Below are positions 54,237 to 62,685 of a DNA stretch of 64,000 nucleotides, in pieces. Source of the stretch: an uncultured Oceanisphaera sp. (GTDB lineage: Bacteria; Pseudomonadota; Gammaproteobacteria; Enterobacterales; Aeromonadaceae); NCBI RefSeq assembly GCF_947495715.1, contig NZ_CANLZU010000018.1, forward strand, positions 1-64,000, written 5' to 3'. The notes beneath the pieces are model-generated. The model did no database searches. It was not told where the DNA came from and worked only from the letters and a program-made list of their open reading frames with translations. Within the stretch, counting starts at the first letter, position 1. Each line of letters starts with the position of its first letter. The translations under genes and the position numbers were made by a program.

Positions 54237-57042
54237 ATGGCAGCGATTGCAGGCGCTGATGGCCACCGGTCTGCTGGACAGCCCACCGGAAGCGCGTTTC
54301 GATCGACTGACCCGCATTGCCCAGAGCAGTTTTGGTGTCGACATCGCCCTGGTGTCGCTGGTAGACAGCGAACGACAGTGGTTCAAATCGGCTCAGGGGC
54401 TGGGGGAGGTGTGCGAAACCGGCCGCGAGATCTCGTTTTGTGGCCACGCCATCCTGGACAGCGGCCTGCTGGTGGTGGAGGACGCCCACCTCGATCCCCG
54501 GTTTTTCGATAACCCGCTGGTCTTGCAGCCGCCGCATATTCGTTTTTATGCGGGGGCCCCCCTGCATACCTCGGGTGGTTATCGCATCGGTACCCTCTGT
54601 ATCATCGACAGCAAGCCACGCACATTTGGCGCGGCGGAGAGCGAGCTGTTACGGATCATGGCCGACACGGTGGAAGAGCAAATCAACCAGTCCCAGCTGA
54701 CCGAGTTACGTCGCAGCCTGCAGGCGAGCGAATCCCGTGCCCAGTTGGTGATTGAGGGGGCGCACATCGGTATCTGGCAATGCGACATGCAAACCGGTCG
54801 CTGTGAATTCAATGAACGCTGGGCCGATATGCTGGGCTATCGGCTGGCGGAGCTGGCGCCCTTGACTTTCGACACCTGGAAAAGCCGGGTTCATCCGGAC
54901 GATGTGGTGGGCGCTACGGTGGCGATGAAACGGCATCTGGCGGGGAAGGAGCCGGTCTATGAATGCAAGTTTCGCATGAAGCATAAAGCGGGGCACTGGG
55001 TCTGGTTACAAAGCCGGGGCCGCTTGTTCAGCCGTGACGACGATGGGAAGCCGCTGATGATGTATGGCACCCATGCGGATATTACTACCGAGCGAGAGAC
55101 GCTGGCACAGCTGGAGCGCAAGAACCGGGCGCTCCAGCTGCTTAATCGTATCGCCTTTGAACTGGACGGCAGCTTGGACCAACAAATCACCCAGGCATTG
55201 TCGTTGGGGTGCGATTATCTGCAGCTGGAGCTGGGTATCGTCAGCGAAATCCTGGGCGAGGTGTACGCGGTACGTTGGGTGGCGGCGCCGCCCGAAGCCG
55301 AAATCGCGCCCGGATTGCACTTTGTGCTGGAACAAACCTACTGCCACCTGTTGCTGCAGCAACCCGGTGTGATGGCCATCCAGCATATGGCTCACTCGTC
55401 GTTTCAACAGGCCGAGTGCTATCGGCAGTTCGGGCTCGAAAGTTACATCGCCATTCGACTTCTGGTCGATGGCCAGTTGTTCGGTACCCTCAACTTTTCT
55501 GCCGTCGCACCGAGGGAATGGCCTTTCGATGACACCGACCGCATGTTCATCGGGCTGCTGGCGCGCTGGCTCGAAGACATGCTGGGAAAACGGGCGCAGC
55601 AGGAGCGGCTGGACAAGCTGGTCGAGCAGACTCCGGGCATGCTGTACCAGTACCGGCTGTGGCCGAATGGCCACAGCGCCTTTCCTTACAGCAGCAGCGG
55701 CATCGAGCAGATTTACCGGGTTTCGCCCGAGGCGGTGAAAGAGAATGCCGCCGTGGTATTCGAGCGCATTCATGGGCCGGATCTGGAGCAGGTCAGCGCG
55801 TCAATTCAGGCATCGGAGCGTCATCTTGCCATCTGGCATACCCAGTACCGGGTCGTGCAGCAAGACGGCTCCCTGCGGTGGGTGGAAGGACGGGCCCGGC
55901 CCGAACGGCTGGATGATGGCAGCACCGTCTGGCACGGCTACCTGACCGATATTCAGCATGAAAAACAGGCGGAACTGGCGCTGGCCGACAGCGAGCGGCG
56001 GCTGCGAGGGCTGTTTGAGCTGTCTTCCATCGGCATTGCCCTCAATGATTTTTCGACCGGTGCCTTTATCGATGTCAACCGAGCGCTGCTGGATGCGACC
56101 GGGTTCGACAAGGAACATCTGCTGGCGCTGGATTATCGCGTGCTTACCCCGGAGGAATACAAGGCGGCAGACCAGCAGGCGTTGGAGCAACTGAAGCTTC
56201 ATGGCAGTTATCCGCCCTATGAAAAAGAGTACACCCGTTGGGATGGGTCACGCTTTCCGGTTCGCCAGCGGGGGATGTTGGTCCGCGATGCGGCAGGCAA
56301 GACGCTGTTGTGGTCTTTTGTCGAGGATATTTCCGCGCTGAAGCAGGTGGAGCAGATGCAAAGGGAATTCGTGGCCACCGTGAGCCACGAACTGCGCACG
56401 CCGCTGACCTCCATTACCGGCTCACTCGGGTTGTTGAACCAGGGGGTGCTGGGTGATCTGCCGGCCAAAGCCGGCCAGATGGTACGGGTGGCTCATAACA
56501 ACAGCAAGCGACTGAATTTGTTGATCAACGACTTGCTCGATATGGAAAAGCTGGTGGCCGGCAAGATGCCGTTTTGTCTGCAAGCCTGTGATTTGGCAGA
56601 GCTGATCCATGAGGCGGTGGAAATGAACCGCCCATTGGGCAAGGAGCGAGGTGTCTGCCTCGAGATTGGCACCATGGCGGCGGAGGCGCGAGTGCAGGCA
56701 GACAGGGACAGACTGCTGCAGGCCTTGTCCAACCTGCAGTCCAATGCCATCAAGTTTTCGCCGGAGCAGGGCCGGGTGCTGATCTCCACCGAATGGCAAG
56801 GCACCGACCGACTACGCATTCTGGTGCGTGATCGGGGAGACGGGATCCCCGATAGTTTTCGTTCGCGCATCTTCCAGAAGTTTGCCCAGGCCGACAGCTC
56901 GGATACCCGCAAGAAAGGCGGTACCGGGCTGGGCCTGGCCATTACCCGGGAGCTGCTGGAACGGATGGGGGGCAGCGTCGACTTCGAATCGACGCCGGGC
57001 CAGGGCAGTTGTTTCTGGCTGGAGATACCGGCGGCGGAATAA
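54208..57042 (+). CDS. Soluble multi-sensor histidine kinase (GAF-PAS-GAF-PAS-PAS)
   Basis: A 944-aa cytoplasmic kinase with no membrane segment. A GAF domain (about 20-155; GREISFCGHAILDSGLLVVEDA) is followed by PAS/PAC (165-300; KHKAGHWVWLQSRGRLFSRDD), a second GAF (310-450), two PAS/PAC units (465-590 and 600-715), HisKA with His727 in TVSHELRTPLTSITGS, and HATPase with LQSNAIKFSPEQG and GTGLGLAITRELLE. ATG 54208 has GAGG upstream; an adjacent GTG at 54205 is possible. It overlaps the Cache kinase gene. No haem- or flavin-specific motif was recognised. Confidence 0.9.
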   Translation: MIIPSVPTDEWQRLQALMATGLLDSPPEARFDRLTRIAQSSFGVDIALVSLVDSERQWFKSAQGLGEVCETGREISFCGHAILDSGLLVVEDAHLDPRFFDNPLVLQPPHIRFYAGAPLHTSGGYRIGTLCIIDSKPRTFGAAESELLRIMADTVEEQINQSQLTELRRSLQASESRAQLVIEGAHIGIWQCDMQTGRCEFNERWADMLGYRLAELAPLTFDTWKSRVHPDDVVGATVAMKRHLAGKEPVYECKFRMKHKAGHWVWLQSRGRLFSRDDDGKPLMMYGTHADITTERETLAQLERKNRALQLLNRIAFELDGSLDQQITQALSLGCDYLQLELGIVSEILGEVYAVRWVAAPPEAEIAPGLHFVLEQTYCHLLLQQPGVMAIQHMAHSSFQQAECYRQFGLESYIAIRLLVDGQLFGTLNFSAVAPREWPFDDTDRMFIGLLARWLEDMLGKRAQQERLDKLVEQTPGMLYQYRLWPNGHSAFPYSSSGIEQIYRVSPEAVKENAAVVFERIHGPDLEQVSASIQASERHLAIWHTQYRVVQQDGSLRWVEGRARPERLDDGSTVWHGYLTDIQHEKQAELALADSERRLRGLFELSSIGIALNDFSTGAFIDVNRALLDATGFDKEHLLALDYRVLTPEEYKAADQQALEQLKLHGSYPPYEKEYTRWDGSRFPVRQRGMLVRDAAGKTLLWSFVEDISALKQVEQMQREFVATVSHELRTPLTSITGSLGLLNQGVLGDLPAKAGQMVRVAHNNSKRLNLLINDLLDMEKLVAGKMPFCLQACDLAELIHEAVEMNRPLGKERGVCLEIGTMAAEARVQADRDRLLQALSNLQSNAIKFSPEQGRVLISTEWQGTDRLRILVRDRGDGIPDSFRSRIFQKFAQADSSDTRKKGGTGLGLAITRELLERMGGSVDFESTPGQGSCFWLEIPAAE

Positions 57043-57060
57043 GATAGTAAGGTGTGAATG

Positions 57061-57084
57061 GTGAGGTGTGAGGTTACGCCTCAC
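57061..57084. repeat. GTGAGG-type short palindromic repeat, copy 2
   Basis: GTGAGGTGTGAGG directly followed by TTACGCCTCAC, which folds as GTGAGG/CCTCAC. The same two blocks occur at 41921-41962. It sits between the convergent kinase gene and rsuA and may help end both transcripts. Confidence 0.6.
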
Positions 57085-57106
57085 TCTGCCCCCCGCACCC
57101 TTTACG

Positions 57107-57793
57107 TCAAATCGAGGCGACTTCGGCGGCGGTGAGATGACGCCACTCGCCCGGAGCCAGGCTGTCATCCAGCACTATGTCCCCGATTTGCAGCCGGTGC
57201 AGGCCCATCACATGATTGCCGACGGCGGCAAACATCCGTTTCACCTGGTGATATTTGCCTTCCTGTATGGTCAGCAGTACCCGAGTAGGGGTGATCACTT
57301 CCAGGCCGGCCGGCAGGGTCGTCTTGTCTTCGCCGTGCAGCTCCAGCCCTTGAGCGAAGCGCTCGGCGACATCCTCTGCCAGCGGTTCGGCCAGATCGAC
57401 CCGATACACCTTGTTGCAGGCATTTTTGGGCGAGCGCAGGCGGTGCGACCACTTGCCATCGTCGGTCAGCAGCAGCAGGCCGGTAGTATCCACATCCAGC
57501 CGCCCGGCGCACTGCATGCTGCGGCGCAGCTCCGGGGGCAGCAGTTGCAGCACACAGGGGTGGTCTTCATCCTGGGTGGAACTGATATAACCGGCGGGCT
57601 TGTGCAACAGCAGATAGCGCGGCCCCGGTGCCATCAGCAGACGACCTTCGAGGCGCACTTCCTGACCGTTGATCTGTTGGTCGCTCTTTTTGACCACGAT
57701 GCCATCGACGGTCACATCACCCCGGTGCAGGGCCTTTTTGGCCACGGAGCGGGTCAGGCCGGTACTTTCGCTCAGAAAGCGATCGAGGCGCAT
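57107..57793 (-). CDS. rsuA: 16S rRNA pseudouridine-516 synthase RsuA
   Basis: Isomerises U516 of 16S rRNA. The 228-aa protein has an N-terminal S4 RNA-binding domain ([20 protein letters not shown]) and catalytic Asp in GRLDVDTTGLLLLTDDG, with EGKYHQVKRMFAAVGN near the end. Its start overlaps the engB stop (TGATG), an unusual pairing compared with E. coli, where rsuA lies elsewhere. Confidence 0.93.
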   Translation of the reverse strand: MRLDRFLSESTGLTRSVAKKALHRGDVTVDGIVVKKSDQQINGQEVRLEGRLLMAPGPRYLLLHKPAGYISSTQDEDHPCVLQLLPPELRRSMQCAGRLDVDTTGLLLLTDDGKWSHRLRSPKNACNKVYRVDLAEPLAEDVAERFAQGLELHGEDKTTLPAGLEVITPTRVLLTIQEGKYHQVKRMFAAVGNHVMGLHRLQIGDIVLDDSLAPGEWRHLTAAEVASI

Positions 57794-58446
57794 CAGGCGT
57801 TCTCACCGTCGGCGCTTGCTGCCGCCGGCTCATCGTCCTGATCCTGCAGCAGCCATTCGCTGAGGATTTCCTTGGCTCTGTCCAGGCCCAGGCCCTTGAG
57901 CGAACTGAACGATTCGACTCGAATGTCGCCACCGAACACGGTCACGGCTTCGCGCACTCGCAGCACTTCGGACTTGCGCGGGCCCGGCTTGAGCTTGTCA
58001 CACTTGGTCAGCAGTGCCAGTACCGGCAGCTTGCTTTCGCTGGCCCATTGCAGCAACTGCTGATCGATGTCCTTGAGCGGATGCCGAATGTCCATCAGCA
58101 CCACCAGACCCTTGAGGCTTTCGCGGTGTTGCAGGTAGACCGACAGGGCTCGCTGCCATTTCAACTTCATTTCTTCCGGCACCTTGGCATAGCCGTAGCC
58201 GGGCAGATCGATCAGCCGCTTGCCTTCGCTCAGCTCGAACACGTTGATCAGCTGGGTACGGCCCGGGGTTTTACTGGTCCGCGCCAGACTTTTCTGCTGC
58301 GTTATGGTGTTAAGTGCGGATGATTTACCGGCGTTTGAGCGTCCGGCAAAAGCTATCTCTATGCCGCTGTCTTCCGGCATTTGATTGATATCGGGCGCGC
58401 TGGTAATAAAGCGGGCGGTGTTAAAATTTATCTGCTTGTTATTCAA
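57793..58446 (-). CDS. engB: Ribosome-biogenesis GTPase EngB (YihA/YsxC)
   Basis: An essential-type TRAFAC GTPase for 50S assembly, 217 aa. G1 [10 protein letters not shown]2 region [11 protein letters not shown]3 DLPGYGYA, G4 TKCDKL are all present. It is transcribed away from the cytochrome c4 gene. In E. coli it neighbours polA; here it lies 15 kb from polA, with mrp and signalling genes between. Confidence 0.95.
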   Translation of the reverse strand: MNNKQINFNTARFITSAPDINQMPEDSGIEIAFAGRSNAGKSSALNTITQQKSLARTSKTPGRTQLINVFELSEGKRLIDLPGYGYAKVPEEMKLKWQRALSVYLQHRESLKGLVVLMDIRHPLKDIDQQLLQWASESKLPVLALLTKCDKLKPGPRKSEVLRVREAVTVFGGDIRVESFSSLKGLGLDRAKEILSEWLLQDQDDEPAAASADGENA

Positions 58447-58589
58447 TATGAATTCCCCCGGGTTCTGAACCCGCTTTGCTTACTTTTTCGCAAAATCATT
58501 GTAGAATGGTGTCGTTTTTTGAATCGCATTGTAACATGCCCTCGCAGGTATGTGATCTGGAAGCTCTTACAACGAGAAGTCGGAACGTC

Positions 58590-59207
58590 ATGAAAAAAAT
58601 TATTTTCACGCTAGCCTTAACACTCGGAATGGCCGGTGTTGTCCAGGCACAGGGCGATGTCGAAGCAGGTAAAGCCAAATCTGCCACCTGCGTGGCATGC
58701 CACGGTGCCGATGGCAACAGCCCGACCGATATGTATCCCAAACTGGCCGGTCAGCATGCCTCTTACCTGGCCAAGCAACTGGCCGAGTTCAAGGCCGCCG
58801 CCACCGGTGGTGAAGGCCGTGCCAACGCCATCATGGGCGGCATGTCCATGCCGCTGAGCGAACAGGACATGGCCGATGTGGCTGCCTATTTCGCCAGCCA
58901 GGCCGTTACCCCTGTCGCCACGCCGGAAGAGGTGATCGAGCAGGGTGCCGCCCTGTATCAGGGTGGTGACATCGAGCGCGGTATTACCGCCTGTATCGCC
59001 TGTCACGGCCCCCGTGGCGAAGGCCTGGAATCGGCCAAGTTCCCGCGGCTGTCTGGTCAGTACCCTGCCTATATTGCGGCTCAGCTGAAGATGTTCCGCA
59101 GTGGCGAGCGTGCCAACGACCACAACGGCATGATGCGCGGCGTTGCTGCCAAGCTGACCGATAACGATATCGACGTACTGTCCCAGTACGTAGCGGGTCT
59201 GCGTTAA
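58590..59207 (+). CDS. Dihaem cytochrome c4
   Basis: A periplasmic electron carrier, 205-aa precursor with signal peptide (MKKIIFTLALTLGMAGVVQA) and two homologous halves. The haem motifs are CVACH and CIACH, with axial Met in GGMSMPLSEQD and in NGMMRGVAAKLTD. Cytochrome c4 feeds terminal oxidases, notably cbb3 types, in many gammaproteobacteria. It lies next to engB as in Vibrio and Pseudomonas. A GC-rich hairpin (59220-59236) followed by a T-rich patch may end the message. Confidence 0.93.
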   Translation: MKKIIFTLALTLGMAGVVQAQGDVEAGKAKSATCVACHGADGNSPTDMYPKLAGQHASYLAKQLAEFKAAATGGEGRANAIMGGMSMPLSEQDMADVAAYFASQAVTPVATPEEVIEQGAALYQGGDIERGITACIACHGPRGEGLESAKFPRLSGQYPAYIAAQLKMFRSGERANDHNGMMRGVAAKLTDNDIDVLSQYVAGLR

Positions 59208-59255
59208 TACTATCACTCCGGGGGCCCGGCGCCCCCTGCTTTCTCTGGTTTCCCC

Positions 59256-59918
59256 ATGTCTGCCCTGCTGCACGACCTGAACTGTCCCCTTTGTGACCAT
59301 ATCGAGACGTCTCTGTTCTGGCAGGATGCGCGGCGGCGTTACCATTGCTGTGAGCGGTGCCGACTGATTTTTGTCGACCCCGACAATCGGCTGGATGCGG
59401 CAGCGGAGAAGGCAGAATATGATTTGCATGAGAATCGGCCCGATGACATGGGCTATCGGCGTTTTCTGGCGCGAGTGGCCGATCCGCTGATGACCCGCCT
59501 GCCGGCAGGCAGCCGAGGGCTCGATTTCGGTTGTGGCCCCGGCCCGGCGCTGGCGGCCATGCTGAGTGAAGCAGGCTTTGCCACCACCACCTATGATCCT
59601 TACTATGCACATTATCCGGACCGGTTGCAGCAGCGTTACGACTTTGTCTGCTGCACCGAGGCGATAGAACATTTTTACCGGCCGGGCAGGGAATGGCAGC
59701 AGTTGCTGACCCTGCTTCGACCGGGAGGCTGGCTGGCCATCATGACCAAGCTGGCTCGAGACCAGGCGGCCTTTGCCAACTGGCATTACAAACAGGATCC
59801 CACCCATGTCAGCTTTTTCAGCCGGGAAACCTTTCTCTGGCTGGCGGCACGGGACGGGCTCGGTATCGAATTCATCGGTGCCGATGTGATACTTCTGCAA
59901 ATACCGGAGTCTGTATGA
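59256..59918 (+). CDS. Class I SAM-dependent methyltransferase
   Basis: A 220-aa protein with an N-terminal zinc-ribbon-like part (CPLC...CERC, residues ~10-40), then a Rossmann methyltransferase domain. Motif I is GLDFGCGPGPALAAML, followed by DFVCCTEAIEHF and LLRPGGWLAIMTKLA. The substrate is unknown; RNA, protein or small-molecule acceptors are all possible. It overlaps yihI by 4 nt (ATGA), which suggests a job in or near ribosome assembly, but this is context only. Confidence 0.82.
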   Translation: MSALLHDLNCPLCDHIETSLFWQDARRRYHCCERCRLIFVDPDNRLDAAAEKAEYDLHENRPDDMGYRRFLARVADPLMTRLPAGSRGLDFGCGPGPALAAMLSEAGFATTTYDPYYAHYPDRLQQRYDFVCCTEAIEHFYRPGREWQQLLTLLRPGGWLAIMTKLARDQAAFANWHYKQDPTHVSFFSRETFLWLAARDGLGIEFIGADVILLQIPESV

Positions 59919-60505
59919 CACGCATTAAAAAGACCCGTACTCCGGGTCAAATCGGAGCCCGCAAGGAAAGTCGGGAAACTGCCGAGCAGAGCAAGGATCG
60001 CAAGCGCAAGGCCAAACGCAAGGGGCTGGCACCCGGCTCCCGGCATAACACCGGCGAGTCCGGCCAGCAGCACGGCGGCAGCAAGACACCTCGGGATCCG
60101 CGTCTGGGTTCGAAAAAACCGATAGCCCTGGTGCAGGGGGAAACCACCAAGGTGGCCGATTCCTCCAAGCCTGCCAAGCCGGCCAAGGCCCCCAAACCGG
60201 CCAGGGTAACACCGGTTATCGACACCGATGTCGAGGCGCTGACGCCGGAACAGGAACTGGAGCAGCTGGAAAACAACGAGCGGCTCAATACCCTGCTGGA
60301 TAAAGTGGATGCGGGCGAGAAGCTGGGCAAAAACGATGCCGGCTGGCTGGACCAGACCCTGGCTCGTCATCAGCAGTTGCTGGAAGAACTCGGCCTGCTG
60401 GAAGAAGATGAAGAAGAGCCGGCAGAAGGCGACGATCTCTGGACCCGTTTTATGGATGCGGATCTTGATCCTGCGCAATACGAAGACAAGGAAGATAAGT
60501 CATGA
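59915..60505 (+). CDS. yihI: YihI, activator of the GTPase Der
   Basis: A GAP-like regulator of Der (EngA) in 50S assembly. At 196 aa it has a very basic, disordered N-terminal half with RKAKRKGLAPGSRH and DPRLGSKKPIAL, conserved in E. coli YihI, and an acidic helical C-terminal half (EQELEQLENNERLNTLLDKV). A Lys/Pro/Ala-rich stretch near residues 85-100 is an insertion relative to E. coli. ATG 59915 matches the family start. It overlaps both neighbours. Confidence 0.9.
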   Translation: MTRIKKTRTPGQIGARKESRETAEQSKDRKRKAKRKGLAPGSRHNTGESGQQHGGSKTPRDPRLGSKKPIALVQGETTKVADSSKPAKPAKAPKPARVTPVIDTDVEALTPEQELEQLENNERLNTLLDKVDAGEKLGKNDAGWLDQTLARHQQLLEELGLLEEDEEEPAEGDDLWTRFMDADLDPAQYEDKEDKS

Positions 60506-60960
60506 TCTCACCCTGGTTGATTGCCGCCCTCGTGGGCGGCGTCATCATAGTGGGGCTGGCGGTTTATGCGGGTAGATTGCTGGCTCGACTGAAGCTGCAA
60601 ACCCAGCGCCAGCAGCAGGCCATTACCCGGCGTAACGAGCGTATTCTGGAGAGCATTCGCACCATCGCCATGGCGGTGCGCGAAGATCAATGCAACCTGT
60701 CGGAAGGCGCCATTCGGCTGGCCAACCTGCTCAACGCCCTGCAGTTTGCACAGCCAAAGGAATTTGCCGGCGAATACCCGGGCCTCTACGATCTGTATGA
60801 ACGGGTCAGAGAAATGCCGACCCACGACGCCCGCAAGCAGTACAAGCGCAACGAAATCATGCGTATGGATCTGCAACGAGCCGGTTTCGAACAGGAACTG
60901 GAAGCACAAATCAAAATTGAGGTAACGCGGCTGGCCAGCCTGGAACTGCCCGGTCGCTGA
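60502..60960 (+). CDS. DUF2489 family membrane-anchored protein
   Basis: A 152-aa protein with one N-terminal membrane helix (WLIAALVGGVIIVGLAVYAG) and a helical cytoplasmic domain containing RIANLL-type heptads. It matches the DUF2489 family found between yihI and hemN in Vibrio and Aeromonas. The function is unknown. It overlaps yihI by 4 nt and is 12 nt from hemN. Confidence 0.87.
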   Translation: MISPWLIAALVGGVIIVGLAVYAGRLLARLKLQTQRQQQAITRRNERILESIRTIAMAVREDQCNLSEGAIRLANLLNALQFAQPKEFAGEYPGLYDLYERVREMPTHDARKQYKRNEIMRMDLQRAGFEQELEAQIKIEVTRLASLELPGR

Positions 60961-60972
60961 CCGGGAGAGGTT

Positions 60973-62343
60973 ATGTCAGCACAGATAGAGTGGGATCAGG
61001 CCCTGATCGAAAAGTATAACTATTCGGGGCCGCGTTATACTTCTTACCCCACGGCGCTGGAGTTCAATGACGGCTTTGGCATGGCGGAACTCGAAGCCGC
61101 CGCCGGCCGTTATCCCGGACGACCGCTGTCGCTCTATGTGCATATCCCCTTCTGCCACAAGCTGTGTTACTACTGTGGCTGCAACAAGGTCATCACCCGT
61201 CACCAGGACAAGGCCGACATCTACCTTGATTATCTGGAGCGGGAAGTTGCGCGTCTGGCACCGCTGTTTGTCGATCGCACCGTAACCCAGTTGCACTGGG
61301 GCGGCGGCACCCCCACCTTTTTGACCGAACCCCAGATCCGTCGTCTGAACGGCCTGCTGCGCCGGCACTTTCGCTTTGCCGAACAGGGCGAATTCAGCAT
61401 CGAGATCGATCCGCGCCGCATCGAGCTGAGCCTGCTGGATGTGCTGAAAGAGGAAGGTTTCAACCGTATCAGCCTGGGCGTGCAGGACTTCAACAAAGAC
61501 GTGCAGCGGGTGGTCAACCGGGAGCAGGATAACGACTTCATCAAGGCGCTGGTCAGCCGGGCCGCCGAGCTGGGCTTCGGCTCCACCAATCTGGATCTGA
61601 TCTACGGCCTGCCGCTGCAGACCCCGGAAAGCTTTCACCATACCCTGGAACAGGTGGTGGCGATGAAGCCGGCCCGTCTGTCGGTGTTCAATTATGCTCA
61701 CCTGCCGAGCCGTTTCTCTGCCCAGCGCAAGCTGAAAGATGAGGATATGCCGGCCCCGGCGAAGAAGCTGGCGATGTTGCAGGACAGCATCGCCTATCTG
61801 ACCGGCCAGGGTTATCAGTTTATCGGCATGGATCACTTTGCGCTGCCGGACGACAGCCTGGCGGTGGCCCAGCGGGAAGGCGAGCTGCACCGCAATTTTC
61901 AGGGTTATACCACCCAGGGTGACTGCGATTTACTGGGGCTGGGGGTGTCGGCCATCAGCATGATTGGTGATGCCTACTCCCAGAATCACAAGGATCTGAA
62001 GCTGTATTACGGCCAGCTGGACGAATTGGGCCACGCCCAGACCGTCGGCTATGCCCTGAACGAAGACGACTGTCTGCGCCGGGATCTGATCAAGACGTTG
62101 ATCTGCAACTTCGAGCTGGAATTCGCGCCGCTGGAGCGGCAGTACGGCATTGGTTTTGCCGACTATTTCGCCGAGGATCTCAAGCTGCTGCAGACCTTCA
62201 TCGACGATGGTCTGGTGACCTTGAGCGACGACGCCATCAAGGTTGCGGCCAAGGGCCAGCTGCTGATCCGCAATATCTGCATGTGTTTCGACGTGCACCT
62301 GCGCCGCCAGGCGCGGATGCAACAGTTCTCGCGGGTTATTTAA
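60973..62343 (+). CDS. hemN: Oxygen-independent coproporphyrinogen III dehydrogenase
   Basis: A radical-SAM enzyme making protoporphyrinogen IX without oxygen. At 456 aa (E. coli 457) the cluster cysteines are C61, C65 and C68 in PFCHKLCYYCGC, with GGGTPTFL, IEIDPRR, ISLGVQDF and NLDLIYGLPLQT. Last of the methyltransferase-yihI-DUF2489-hemN string. No FNR site was found near it. Hairpin element copy 4 follows. Confidence 0.96.
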   Translation: MSAQIEWDQALIEKYNYSGPRYTSYPTALEFNDGFGMAELEAAAGRYPGRPLSLYVHIPFCHKLCYYCGCNKVITRHQDKADIYLDYLEREVARLAPLFVDRTVTQLHWGGGTPTFLTEPQIRRLNGLLRRHFRFAEQGEFSIEIDPRRIELSLLDVLKEEGFNRISLGVQDFNKDVQRVVNREQDNDFIKALVSRAAELGFGSTNLDLIYGLPLQTPESFHHTLEQVVAMKPARLSVFNYAHLPSRFSAQRKLKDEDMPAPAKKLAMLQDSIAYLTGQGYQFIGMDHFALPDDSLAVAQREGELHRNFQGYTTQGDCDLLGLGVSAISMIGDAYSQNHKDLKLYYGQLDELGHAQTVGYALNEDDCLRRDLIKTLICNFELEFAPLERQYGIGFADYFAEDLKLLQTFIDDGLVTLSDDAIKVAAKGQLLIRNICMCFDVHLRRQARMQQFSRVI

Positions 62344-62391
62344 GCGAAGCGCTACGACGCAATCGAAGCTGCATGTTCGTTGTCACATATC

Positions 62392-62658
62392 GGACAAAGG
62401 GCCCGCTCCGCCGACACGCCATGAACCCATCCGTGGGAGCTCTCTGTTTCATCCCTGAAACAGAAGGTCGGCGGAGCAGATCCCTTTGTCCTCCTTTGAG
62501 CCGCGCGTTGTCAGATGGTACTCCCAACAAACAGCTCCGGTTCATGGAGGAGGCTGCAGGGATTGCCTTAGCCGACCGTCACATGACAGGGATGTCATGT
62601 GCTGAGCGCTACATGGACGTACTTGAAGCGTGTCGGAAGAGGCAACCCTGGTGCCTCT
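62392..62658 (+). repeat. Compound-hairpin intergenic element, copy 4
   Basis: Same orientation as copies 1 and 3. Module A: arms from GGACAAAGGG (62392) to CCCTTTGTCC (ending 62491), enclosing CCCA-TCCG-TGGG and the hairpin 62444-62463 (stem CTGTTTCA, loop TCCC). Module B is diverged: it carries hairpin 62580-62601 (stem CACATGACA, loop GGGA), identical to one in copy 2's module A, and ends in AGAGGCA/TGCCTCT (62638-62658). It lies between convergent hemN and add and fills the gap 62344-62685. Confidence 0.82.
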
Positions 62659-62685
62659 TGTTCACAGAGCCACCGAGGGGATGGG

